From NCBI RefSeq assembly GCF_039542385.1, contig NZ_BAABIA010000001.1:186001-250000 (forward strand): a stretch of 64,000 bases of DNA. The letters run 5' to 3'. A program made the position numbers and the translations under genes. The stretch comes from Prosthecobacter algae (GTDB lineage: Bacteria; Verrucomicrobiota; Verrucomicrobiia; Verrucomicrobiales; Verrucomicrobiaceae). This document shows positions 41,895-50,873 of this stretch, piece after piece (position 1 is the stretch's first letter; the number at the start of each line of letters is the position of its first letter). The notes beneath the pieces are model-generated. The model had not been told where the DNA came from, did no database searches, and saw only the letters and a list, made by a program, of their open reading frames with translations.

Positions 41895-44330
41895 ATGAAC
41901 GTCCGCCCTCTCCTCACCCATCTCTCGATGCTTCTCCTCGGCGGAGCATCTTTGCATGCGGCCTATCCTGAGTTTGGCACCACCAAGCCCAACGGTGCCC
42001 AGCGCGGTACGGAAATGAAACTCACCGTCACCGGTACTCGTCTGGATGACTTTGAGAGCCTGATTTTCTTCTCACCTGGGTTCACCCAGAAGAGCGTGGA
42101 AAAGGTTGAAAAGAACAAGGTGGAGCTGACCCTTGCCATCGCGCCGAATGTGGAGCCGGGCAATCACCTGATGCGCATCCGCACTCGCTCGGGCATCTCT
42201 CACGCCCGTCAGTTCTTTGTGGGGCCTTTCCCAAATGTGGAGGAAAAGGAGCCTAACTCAGAGTTCGATACCGCTCAGGCGATCGGCTTTGACCAGACGG
42301 TGGAAGGTCTCATCACCAATGAAGATGTGGACTACTTCAAGCTGACCGTGAAAAAGGGGCAGCGCATCAGCCTGGAAGCTGATGGTCTGCGCCTCGGCTA
42401 TACCGTGTTTGATCCCTACATCGCGATTCTCGACAAGGACCGCTTCGAAAAAGCTTTCTCTGATGACACCATCCTGCATCGCCAGGACGGTTACTGCAGC
42501 TTCGTCGCTGAATACGATGGTGACTATTACGTGATGGTGCGTGAGTCCTCCTATCGCGGTGGCGGCAACAACTTCTACCGTCTTCACGTGGGCAGCTTCC
42601 GTCGTCCGGATGTGGTTTACCCTGCCGGTGGTAAACTGGGCAGCAGCACCAAAGTGCGTTTCATCGACAAAGATGGCGTTTTTGAAGAAGAAGTGAAGCT
42701 GCCTGAGGTTCAAGATCCTGGCTTCATGATCTTTGCGAAAGGCGCTGAGGCCGCCCCTTCCGGTAATCCATTCCGTCTGGTGCCTTTCGACAACTCCCTG
42801 GAAGTTGAGCCTAACAATGAGCAGGCTAAAGCCACTCCTGTGACCGTCGGGGAACCTGTGGCGCTCAATGGCGTCATTGAAACTCCTGGCGACATTGATT
42901 ACTTCAAGATTGCTCTGAAAAAAGATCAGCAGGTGGTTGTGCAGGCCTTTGCCCAGAGCCTGGGCTCTCCTCTGGATACCGTCATCGGCATCTACAATGC
43001 CAAAGGCGGTCGTGTGGCCTCCAATGACGACGGTGGTGGCCGTCGCCGTCTGGACAGCAAGCAGACGGTCAAAATCCCTGCGGATGGCGAGTACTTCGTC
43101 AGCATTGCCGACCACCTGGAGCGTGGCGGAGCCAACTTTGTCTATCGCGTGGAACTGGTGGCCAGCCAGCCTGAGTTGACCTTCTCCTCTCCTCATTATT
43201 CGGTGAATGATTCCCACTACCGTCAGTTCATGGCGATCCCCAAGGGCGGCCGTATGGCGCTGTTGGTGAATTTTTCTCGTAACAACGTGGGGGGCGATTT
43301 CACCTTTGATGCCGCAAATCTGCCTGCCGGAGTAAAGTTGCTCACGGAACTCGCGCCAAAAGATCAGCCAGGCATGCCATTGATGTTTGAGGCTGCTGCG
43401 GATGCACCTCTGGGGCATGCGACGGTGCCAGTGACACTGAAGGCTGTGGATCCGAACGTGAAAGTCGTGGGCGCCCTGCGTCAGGAATTCGACATCGTCC
43501 GCCAGGGCAACGTGGTTTTCTACACCGAGATCCAGGACAAGCTGCCGGTGGCTGTTGTGGAAGAGGCTCCTTACTCCCTCGAAATCGTCAAGCCAACGGT
43601 GCCTCTGGTGAACAATGGCATTCTCAACCTGAAGGTCGTCTCCAAGCGCAAAGAAGGCTTCAAGGCTCCCATTCGTGTGCTCATGGTCTGGAAGCCCAAT
43701 GGCATCAGCACCCTGGGTGAGCAGACCATCCCCGAGGGCCAGAATGAGTGCACATTTGTGCTGGATGCCAATGCCAATACACCTGCCGGCACCTGGAAAT
43801 TCACCGTCATGGGCGAGGCTGAAGCTGGCAATGGCCGCGTGTACAATGCCTCTCCATTCTGTGAAGTCACCACGGCCCCCGCTTACGTCAATGCTCCAGC
43901 GATTCCGTTGACGGCTGTCGAGCAGGGGCAGGAGACCGTCATGGTGGCCAAGCTGGAAACCCTGCAACCCTTCGAAGGCGAAGCGGAAGCCTCCATCGTT
44001 GGCGTGCCTGAAACGATCCCGATTGAGTCTGCGAAGGTCAACAAGGACACCAAGGAAGTCACTTTCAAGGTGAAGACTCACGACAAATCACCTGTGGGCA
44101 AGCAGGGGAACCTATTTGTGCGTGTGGATGTTCCGGTACCTGGTGGCACCACCACCCACCGCATCGCTTTGGGGTCCACCCTTCGCATTGATGCGCCACG
44201 CAAAGTGGTCGCCAAGCCTGCCGCTCCCGTGGTGGCTGAAAACAAGCCCAAGGAAGCTGCCAAGCCGGCAGCCCCCAAGCCGCTCTCCCGGCTGGAGCAG
44301 CTTCGTCAGGAAGCCTCCGGCGCGAAATGA
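41895..44330 (+). CDS. Exported PPC-domain (pre-peptidase C-terminal) protein
   Basis: The 811-residue protein has a signal peptide (about 1-23, ending GASLHA) and an N-terminal IPT-like domain with GTKPNGAQRGTE-like spacing (about 25-110). Two PPC domains follow: around 115-225 (EKEPNSEFDTAQAIG ... DVDYFKLTVKKGQ) and around 300-420 (EVEPNNEQAKATPV ... DIDYFKIALKKDQ). The C-terminal part is beta-rich, ending in an Ala/Lys/Pro-rich tail. PPC domains often accompany secreted peptidases and bind carbohydrate or fold the precursor. No peptidase domain is seen here, so it is more likely a structural or binding protein. Confidence 0.85.
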   Translation: MNVRPLLTHLSMLLLGGASLHAAYPEFGTTKPNGAQRGTEMKLTVTGTRLDDFESLIFFSPGFTQKSVEKVEKNKVELTLAIAPNVEPGNHLMRIRTRSGISHARQFFVGPFPNVEEKEPNSEFDTAQAIGFDQTVEGLITNEDVDYFKLTVKKGQRISLEADGLRLGYTVFDPYIAILDKDRFEKAFSDDTILHRQDGYCSFVAEYDGDYYVMVRESSYRGGGNNFYRLHVGSFRRPDVVYPAGGKLGSSTKVRFIDKDGVFEEEVKLPEVQDPGFMIFAKGAEAAPSGNPFRLVPFDNSLEVEPNNEQAKATPVTVGEPVALNGVIETPGDIDYFKIALKKDQQVVVQAFAQSLGSPLDTVIGIYNAKGGRVASNDDGGGRRRLDSKQTVKIPADGEYFVSIADHLERGGANFVYRVELVASQPELTFSSPHYSVNDSHYRQFMAIPKGGRMALLVNFSRNNVGGDFTFDAANLPAGVKLLTELAPKDQPGMPLMFEAAADAPLGHATVPVTLKAVDPNVKVVGALRQEFDIVRQGNVVFYTEIQDKLPVAVVEEAPYSLEIVKPTVPLVNNGILNLKVVSKRKEGFKAPIRVLMVWKPNGISTLGEQTIPEGQNECTFVLDANANTPAGTWKFTVMGEAEAGNGRVYNASPFCEVTTAPAYVNAPAIPLTAVEQGQETVMVAKLETLQPFEGEAEASIVGVPETIPIESAKVNKDTKEVTFKVKTHDKSPVGKQGNLFVRVDVPVPGGTTTHRIALGSTLRIDAPRKVVAKPAAPVVAENKPKEAAKPAAPKPLSRLEQLRQEASGAK

Positions 44331-44447
44331 CCTGAGGTCATCAGTTTTTGTGAAGGGCTAGGTTTTAGGATGTCTCGAATAGAGATCTCTAAAGCTTGGC
44401 TCTTCTTATTTTTGTTTTTAGACCTCTAGTCGTCGCCTGGACAGCGA

Positions 44448-46955
44448 TTAAATCCGGCGCAGCAGAACGCCGAGTAGCAGAAGGCTTAGAGCCAGCCAAG
44501 CGAACCAGGAGCTGATGGGACGTAGCTGAAAAGCTGTGGGCAGGGCTGCAATGATGCTGGCGGGCTGATAACCGGCGAGGGTGCTCAGGGAATCGGCCGG
44601 CTTGCCATCCAGGCGATATTCGTTCGGGTAGGCGGCGTGGTAATGGCGCACTTCCAGCTTGTCATGATCCCGGTCATGCAGGCGCAGGGCGATGTGTTGG
44701 CGCGTGCCAAGAGGGATGCTGGCCTCGTATCGGCCGAGGCCGGTTTCCTCCACTTTGATGTCAAACGGGCGACCGTTTTCATCCAGTGCCTGGGCTTCCA
44801 TGCGCAGACCGGAAAGGGGGGCTTCGGCTTCATCCCGGCGGTCCAGCCGTACTTTCCAGCGTCCATCCATGATTTCACTGCGGGCATCGAGGCCGGCTCG
44901 GTCCATCTTGCGCACCACGCTGCGCAGCACCTGGGCCCAGAAGCGCCCGCAGCCATCCCAGGCCAGCCATTCTCCGCCCCAGGTCTCCGTGAGATCTCCG
45001 GTGTAGGCGAGACCCATACCCAGACCAAAACGGCCCACTGCCAGTAGGGGATCTCCACTTTCAGCGGCCAGCAATACCTGCACAGCCGGTTTGGCCTCCG
45101 TCATGACGTAACCCAGTGTCACGGGCAGGCCATCGGCATCGTAACCGGAGAGCATGGGATGATCCGTGATCTGAATGTGCGGAAACAAGCCTTCCTGGGT
45201 GGCGGATTTCGAGGCCTGAGTTGTTTCCTTGGTGAAGATTTGTGGCAGGGACTCAGCCTCATTGCTTTCATAAAACCGTCCGCGCCCCACTTCGGCGATC
45301 TGCTGTAGCAGTTCCCCTGCGGAGCCCTCTCCCAAAGCGATGGTAGAGACCGTGATGCCGGAGTCTGCCATCTGTTGCGTAAGGCCGATGTGGTCTGCCT
45401 CCTGGGTCTGGCCATCGGTGAGGCAGATCATGTGCTTCACTTTGGCGGTGGTTCGGTCCAGCATCTCGCGCCCGGCCTCCATCGCCGGATACATGAAGGT
45501 ACCACCGCTGGCCTCCAGGGAATCAATGGCGGCCATGATGGTGCTCTGCTGAGAGGCTGGTGTCATGTCACAGATGACCTGGGCCTGCCCGTCAAAACCG
45601 ATGACGGCGATCTGATCCCGCGCCGAAAGCAACTCGGCGGCGCTCTTGGCCGCCTGCCGGGCGAGGGCGATGGGCTGGCCCTGCATGGAGCCGCTCTTAT
45701 CCATCACTAGGACCATGGCGAGAGATGGCTTCTCCTTTTCCTTTTCGTAGCGGGAGACCAGTGGCAGCACTTCCTCCACCGGCGTCTTGTAGTAACCGCC
45801 GAGGCCAAAGCTGTTGTCACTGCCCAGCATCACCAGTCCGCCGCCAAAGTCTGCCACATAACTGCGCAGCAGGTTCATCTGGCGCGCGCTCATCTCTGTG
45901 GCAGGCAGATTGGCGATGACGATGCAGTCAAAGGCCAGCAGTTCCTCCATGCGATCTGGCAGGCCGCGTTTGCCACGCAGATCCACTTCAAAATCCTGCT
46001 CTTTCAAGGCGCGGACGATGGCGCGCATGTCGCGCTCCTTTTCATGCAGCACCAGCACGCGGGGTTGACCCTGCACATTCAGGGTCATGGAGGCCTGATT
46101 ATTGATAGGGAAGTGATCCTTCTCCGGCACGATTTCCGCCGTCCAGACCCCGGGGCCGGGCGTGGTCATTTCCTGGTCAAAGGGCAGCTTGGTTTCTTCC
46201 CCAGCTTTGAGGGTCACAGGCTTTTCCTGCACCATCACGCCTTTGTTCAGCAGCCGCACCCGGGCCTGCATGTCGCGGTTGGCACGCACCTTGGCATTCA
46301 GCCTTAGCATCTCACCCTGAAAGGCAAAACCCGTGGTGCTTTCCAGGGCCACCAGTGCGGCTTCCGGTTGCTCCAGGGTGCTGAGTTTGACAAAGCGCAC
46401 GTCCACCTCTTCTCGCCGCAGTTGTTCCAGAGCTTCTGTCAGAGAGCTATCTGTTTCCACGCCATCACTAAAAAGAATGAGCCGTTTGGCCTTCCCGGCA
46501 GGAAAGGAGAGTCGGGAACTTAGGAGTGCATCGCCCAGGCGGGATTCAGAGCGGAAAGCATCATCGGCCAATCCTTTCATCCAGCCTTCCAAGAGGGTCC
46601 GCATCTCCGTCGGTGTTTGCTCACGCACTCCTTTGGCCATGGCAAAGAGACTGAAGGAGTCACCGGGACGCAATTGGCGGATGCCTTCTTCGATGGGCTT
46701 CAAGGCCTCCAAAGCGGCTTTCAGTTCCACAGACTGCGAGACATCCATGACAAATACGACATGGGCTTCCTCTGTCTCATCCTGAATGAAGGGCTGGCAT
46801 AGAGCTAGGGCCAGCAGCACCACGCCGAGCACTCGTAGGAGGAATGAGGCGAGTTTCAAGCCTGTCGGACGGTCCACCAATGAACGCCAGTAGGCGGCAC
46901 CTGCTACCAGGAGCAGGAGTAGCCAAAGCAGGGGCGTGAAGGTGGTAAAGGTCAT
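44448..46955 (-). CDS. Double-VWA membrane protein of the MoxR/Bat operon
   Basis: The 835-residue protein starts at ATG 46955 and has two N-terminal membrane segments (about 8-22 and 35-52), with a C-terminal one near 815-832. It holds two von Willebrand A domains: one with D71-V-S73-Q-S75, the other with D419-K-S421-G-S423, both intact MIDAS starts. The region between them (about 297-385) contains VLVLHEKERDM and FGGGLVMLGSD, like a class I glutamine-amidotransferase-like fold. This plan matches large BatB-like or YfbK-like membrane VWA proteins next to MoxR ATPases. It is the last gene of the operon, 20 bp after the BatA-like gene. Confidence 0.85.
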   Translation of the reverse strand: MTFTTFTPLLWLLLLLVAGAAYWRSLVDRPTGLKLASFLLRVLGVVLLALALCQPFIQDETEEAHVVFVMDVSQSVELKAALEALKPIEEGIRQLRPGDSFSLFAMAKGVREQTPTEMRTLLEGWMKGLADDAFRSESRLGDALLSSRLSFPAGKAKRLILFSDGVETDSSLTEALEQLRREEVDVRFVKLSTLEQPEAALVALESTTGFAFQGEMLRLNAKVRANRDMQARVRLLNKGVMVQEKPVTLKAGEETKLPFDQEMTTPGPGVWTAEIVPEKDHFPINNQASMTLNVQGQPRVLVLHEKERDMRAIVRALKEQDFEVDLRGKRGLPDRMEELLAFDCIVIANLPATEMSARQMNLLRSYVADFGGGLVMLGSDNSFGLGGYYKTPVEEVLPLVSRYEKEKEKPSLAMVLVMDKSGSMQGQPIALARQAAKSAAELLSARDQIAVIGFDGQAQVICDMTPASQQSTIMAAIDSLEASGGTFMYPAMEAGREMLDRTTAKVKHMICLTDGQTQEADHIGLTQQMADSGITVSTIALGEGSAGELLQQIAEVGRGRFYESNEAESLPQIFTKETTQASKSATQEGLFPHIQITDHPMLSGYDADGLPVTLGYVMTEAKPAVQVLLAAESGDPLLAVGRFGLGMGLAYTGDLTETWGGEWLAWDGCGRFWAQVLRSVVRKMDRAGLDARSEIMDGRWKVRLDRRDEAEAPLSGLRMEAQALDENGRPFDIKVEETGLGRYEASIPLGTRQHIALRLHDRDHDKLEVRHYHAAYPNEYRLDGKPADSLSTLAGYQPASIIAALPTAFQLRPISSWFAWLALSLLLLGVLLRRI

Positions 46956-46975
46956 GCTTGAGATGGCAAAGTTAG

Positions 46976-48748
46976 TTAGCCGACTTTCCGGCGATGATAG
47001 AGGGCGGACTCGCCCACCAGGGCTACAAGGCCGAGTACGAGCAGCCAATAACTAGGGGACTGGCCTTGAGCTAGGGGGCGGGTGGTGGTTTGCATGCTGG
47101 CCACTGCGGCGCTGGATTCAGCGGGTGAAATGAGAGAGCAGGCTACGGTGGTCTGTCGATCTTTGACCTGGGCTTGGTAGAAGCCGACTTCCTCAAGTCG
47201 CAACGGCACATCTGCCCCGAGGGCAAAGGTTTGGCCTGCTGGCGTGCGGATCTTGGCCGTTTCTTCTGCGGCCATTCCTGGGATGCGTGTGAGGCTGCCT
47301 GTGGGGAAGGTGGCGGGCAGGGGAGCTTCACGATGACTCAAATGAGCGGCGGCATTATGAGTCAGCACTGGAAACCAGGCGGAGAGATAAAACTGAGCTG
47401 CGAGGGGATCCAGATTCACCACGCAGAGGCTGGCCTCTCCCTGACGCACAAGGTAGATCAGAGGCACGCCACTTTCATCTGCCACCAGGATCACGGAGCC
47501 TGCTGGGGCTTCGAGTTTGCGGGCACCCGTGAAGTTCATCGTTTCAGCATCCAGGTAGCGTATCAAGGCGTGATCTTTGATCAGAACGCGAGGAATGGGT
47601 GTAGCCAGTTCATCTCCCAATTCACTCCACAGTGGACTCTCCCCCTGCGGCTGGAAAATCAAGGCTGAGCCTGAGGTAGGTGCACGACCCAAGGCTAAAA
47701 AGAGGCGGGCTTGGCTGGCCTTGGTGGCCAGTTGTAGATTCTGCTCACTGCGTTCAAAGGCGCGCACGGCATTTTCCAGGAAGAAGGCATTTTCTGCCAG
47801 CACTCCGACGGGCAGAGGATCGCGCGCGGGCACATTCAGCCACACTTGATTGTCCAGGGCCAGGGCATCCTCTTTTTCAATGCGGGCTGTCCAATTGCCT
47901 GTTTGCGCATCCTCCAGCGTAAGGGTGATCGCAGCATTGAGACCTGGCTGCACCTGCATGGGGATGAGTTTAATGAGTTGATTGCTGTCCTCATGACGCA
48001 GCATCAGATCCACCGAGACAGCTTCTTTAAAGGTGGATTGCATCACGATGAACAGGCCCAGACGCAGCCCCTCACCAGGCACCGGCCGGAGATCTGCCCG
48101 AACGATGCCGAGATTCGGGGTTTCACTTTGGACTTTCAGCACTTCTACTTGGGATAGCAGGTTGGGATCATCCACACAGCCATCCGTGATGAAGATGACA
48201 CGCGTGTTTTTCAGGCCATCCTGTCCCGGTTGCACGGCACGCAGGGCCTCAGCAGCGGAGGGAAGTTGGCTGGGCTGGATGCTCTCCACCGCCTCCAGCA
48301 GGCTGCGCCGATGCCTCGTGGGCTGGGCACGCATGGTCAGGCGATCTGCCACGCTGGCTACCGCAGCGCGCTGGCTGCCGTGGAGCGCAGTGATGAGTTC
48401 CCGCGCTTTTTGTTGGGCCAGTTCCAGCCTCGTCGCTCCGCCTTCCTTGGCGGACATGGAGGCGGAGTGATCCACAAGGATGAGCAGATCTTTCCGTTCA
48501 TCGCCTTCCAGGTCAGGCTCTGCCAAAGCCAGTGCAACGGCGGCAAAGGCCAGCGCCATCAGCAGAAGGGACCAGATGTCCCGCAGCCTTTTGAACAATG
48601 CCGAAGAACGTTTCTCGGTGAAAATCTTCTGCCATAGAAAGAAGGCTGTCACGGGCTTCTTCCTTGGCCGCACCTTCAGGAAATAGATCGCTGCCAGCGG
48701 GGCGAGCGCTGCGAGTGTCCATAAAAGTGCTGGGTTGAGAAAGGTCAC
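46976..48748 (-). CDS. BatA-like VWA membrane protein
   Basis: The 590-residue protein has the BatA N-terminal domain (membrane segments at about 5-24 and 57-77, with FLKVRPRKKPVTAFFLW between them). A VWA domain starting at D93-H-S95-A-S97 (LLILVDHSASM) is followed by a long periplasmic part and a C-terminal span (YWLLVLGLVALVGESALY). The start codon is GTG. BatA-type proteins are linked to aerotolerance and envelope stress in Bacteroides and Leptospira and work with MoxR ATPases. It lies 12 bp after the DUF58 gene. Confidence 0.88.
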   Translation of the reverse strand: MTFLNPALLWTLAALAPLAAIYFLKVRPRKKPVTAFFLWQKIFTEKRSSALFKRLRDIWSLLLMALAFAAVALALAEPDLEGDERKDLLILVDHSASMSAKEGGATRLELAQQKARELITALHGSQRAAVASVADRLTMRAQPTRHRRSLLEAVESIQPSQLPSAAEALRAVQPGQDGLKNTRVIFITDGCVDDPNLLSQVEVLKVQSETPNLGIVRADLRPVPGEGLRLGLFIVMQSTFKEAVSVDLMLRHEDSNQLIKLIPMQVQPGLNAAITLTLEDAQTGNWTARIEKEDALALDNQVWLNVPARDPLPVGVLAENAFFLENAVRAFERSEQNLQLATKASQARLFLALGRAPTSGSALIFQPQGESPLWSELGDELATPIPRVLIKDHALIRYLDAETMNFTGARKLEAPAGSVILVADESGVPLIYLVRQGEASLCVVNLDPLAAQFYLSAWFPVLTHNAAAHLSHREAPLPATFPTGSLTRIPGMAAEETAKIRTPAGQTFALGADVPLRLEEVGFYQAQVKDRQTTVACSLISPAESSAAVASMQTTTRPLAQGQSPSYWLLVLGLVALVGESALYHRRKVG

Positions 48749-48760
48749 AAGAATTGGAAA

Positions 48761-49624
48761 TTAAGTGACCAAACCACCGCGCCGCAGGAGGTCGGTGATG
48801 ACATCTTCAAAGGGGCGGTCGGGTGTGGCGCGGATATGCCCGATGCCACGCTTGGCACAGGTGCTTTTTAGGTTCTCATTCCACTCCGCCACTGCCTGCT
48901 CATAGAGTTTGGCCTCGCGAGGAGAGATGGTGACGCGCTGGGCTTGACCAGACTCCACGCACTCTAGAGTCACATCGCCTTTCCATTCGCAGTGAAGGTC
49001 ATTGGTGTCTAGCGTTTGCAGGCAAAAGACTTCATGCTTGTGCCATTGCAGGCGGCTGAGGCCTTCTTCAAAACCTCCGGGTAACAAAAAGTCTGACACG
49101 ACACACACGAGTCCTTTGCGGCGGTGCCGAGCTTCAAACTCGCGCGCACAGGCAGAAAGGTCGGTGCCGCCGCCAAAGGTGGGGGCCAGTTCCAGAGATT
49201 TCAAAAAAGGCAGCACCTGATTGCGTCCACGGCTGGGTTCAAACAATGGCTGTAGCCTGTCCACCAGTCCATACACCGCTAGCCGATCAAGTGTGTTGAG
49301 CGCGATGTAGCCCAGCGCGGCGGTGAGCTGCTTGGCATACTCCTGCTTGGAATTCATGGAGGGACTGCAATCCAGCAGAAGGTAAATCGTGGCATCTTCT
49401 TCGAGTTCGAAGAGCTTGATCAGCAATGATTCAAACTTCGCATACACCCGCCAGTCAATGCTGCGGTAGTCATCGCCTAACGAATATTGCGCATAGTCTG
49501 CGAAAGTGATGCCCGCACCTTTTTTGTTGCTGCGCCGGTCTGCCTGCAACGAGCCGCCGAGGATCTTCCTCGCGAGAAGATACAGGGAGTCTAGCCGACG
49601 AATGAAGGCGGGGTCAGTTAGCAT
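48761..49624 (-). CDS. DUF58 (VWA-like) protein
   Basis: The 287-residue soluble protein has the diagnostic DUF58 signature: FADYAQYSLGDDYRSIDWRV near 42-61, followed by LLLDCSPSM at 82-90 (MIDAS-like D-x-S-x-S, with Cys and Pro as the variable residues). DUF58 proteins pair with MoxR AAA+ ATPases, which are thought to remodel them or insert metals. No membrane segment is present, so it should be cytoplasmic. It is 159 bp downstream of the MoxR gene and 12 bp upstream of the BatA-like gene. Confidence 0.92.
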   Translation of the reverse strand: MLTDPAFIRRLDSLYLLARKILGGSLQADRRSNKKGAGITFADYAQYSLGDDYRSIDWRVYAKFESLLIKLFELEEDATIYLLLDCSPSMNSKQEYAKQLTAALGYIALNTLDRLAVYGLVDRLQPLFEPSRGRNQVLPFLKSLELAPTFGGGTDLSACAREFEARHRRKGLVCVVSDFLLPGGFEEGLSRLQWHKHEVFCLQTLDTNDLHCEWKGDVTLECVESGQAQRVTISPREAKLYEQAVAEWNENLKSTCAKRGIGHIRATPDRPFEDVITDLLRRGGLVT

Positions 49625-49783
49625 GATTCGATTTCAGATGGCAAAAGAGAGGCTGTTTTTATGGGGCAAACAAGGTGGTCAGAGTAACTTGGATTTGATT
49701 TTCAAAGCCGAAGTGGAGACTGGAAAACCTTGGATTCAACGACCCGCCCATCCTGAACCTCGTCGCACTTGCTGGGCTGGCAC

Positions 49784-50773
49784 TCAGGCCTTCACCTTCT
49801 CGATGACATCGGCAATGACGGCATCCGTCTTCACCCCTTCGGCTTCGCCTTCGAAAGAAAGCAGAACACGGTGACGGAGGGCGGGCAGGGCTGCTTTGGC
49901 GATGTCTTCTCGGGCGACGTGGTAGCGACCGTCAAGCAGGGCCAGTACTCGGGCGGCGGCTAGGATAGTCTGCGCACCGCGAGGCGAAGAACCATGGCGG
50001 ACGTATTTTTTCACCCGCTCCGTGGCATTCACGTCCGTGGGATGTGTAGCGCGGACGATCTTGACGAGGTAGTCCTGGATGCTGGTATCCAGCGGGACTT
50101 CGCGTACTATCTGGCCCATCTTGAGAATGTCTTCGCCGCTCGCTACCGCGTTGATCTGGGGGACATGGCTGCCCCCGGTGCGGTTGAGGATTTCGTGGAA
50201 GTCATCGTGACTCGGTACGGGGACAAAGAGCTTGAAAAAGAAACGGTCGAGTTGGGCTTCCGGCAGCGGGTAGGTGCCGTCCTGCTCGATGGGGTTCTGG
50301 GTGGCAAGGACAAAGAAGGGGCTGTCGAGCGTATGGGTGGTGCCCGCCACCGTTACGCGTTTTTCCTGCATGGTTTCCAGCAGGGCAGATTGGGTCTTTG
50401 GTGTGGCGCGGTTGATTTCATCTGCCAGCAGCACGTTGCAGAAGACGGGGCCTTGCTGAAACTCAAAAACTTTGCGCCCATCCCGATCCACCAGAATCTG
50501 TGTGCCTACGATATCTGCTGGGAGCAAGTCTGGGGTGAACTGGATGCGCTGGAACTTCAGATGCAGGGCTTTGGCGAGGGTATTGACCAACGCCGTTTTA
50601 CCAAGTCCAGGCACGCCTTCCAGCAGCACGTGCCCGCCACACATGACGGAGATGAGGACATTTTCGATGACGTCTCTCTGCCCCACCATGAACTTCGCGA
50701 TCTCAGCGCGCAGTTTTTCGAAAGTGTCATGGAAATGCTGAACGGTGGCGGTGGTTTCAGGACTGGAGGACAT
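49784..50773 (-). CDS. MoxR-family AAA+ ATPase
   Basis: The 329-residue ATPase starts at ATG 50773; the open frame continues upstream but without conserved sequence. Walker A GVPGLGKT is at 53-60, Walker B LLADEIN at 115-121, sensor-1 region VLATQNPIE follows, and the C-terminal lid contains RGAQTILAAARVLALLDGR. MoxR proteins act as chaperones for VWA proteins, and its operon partners here are exactly DUF58 and two VWA membrane proteins. It acts in the cytoplasm at the inner membrane. Confidence 0.95.
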   Translation of the reverse strand: MSSSPETTATVQHFHDTFEKLRAEIAKFMVGQRDVIENVLISVMCGGHVLLEGVPGLGKTALVNTLAKALHLKFQRIQFTPDLLPADIVGTQILVDRDGRKVFEFQQGPVFCNVLLADEINRATPKTQSALLETMQEKRVTVAGTTHTLDSPFFVLATQNPIEQDGTYPLPEAQLDRFFFKLFVPVPSHDDFHEILNRTGGSHVPQINAVASGEDILKMGQIVREVPLDTSIQDYLVKIVRATHPTDVNATERVKKYVRHGSSPRGAQTILAAARVLALLDGRYHVAREDIAKAALPALRHRVLLSFEGEAEGVKTDAVIADVIEKVKA

Positions 50774-50873
50774 GTGAAAAGGGAGGTGAAAACAAAAAGT
50801 AGCGAAGAGGTAATGATCGCGGCAAAGGGCTGGCTCAAACCTTCCCTGGCCATGCAATCATGGAGGGCGTTTC

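Noticed and set aside
42258-44081. A 607-codon minus-strand open frame
   Set aside because: It is antisense to the PPC-domain gene; no recognisable domain and His-rich composition typical of reverse frames.
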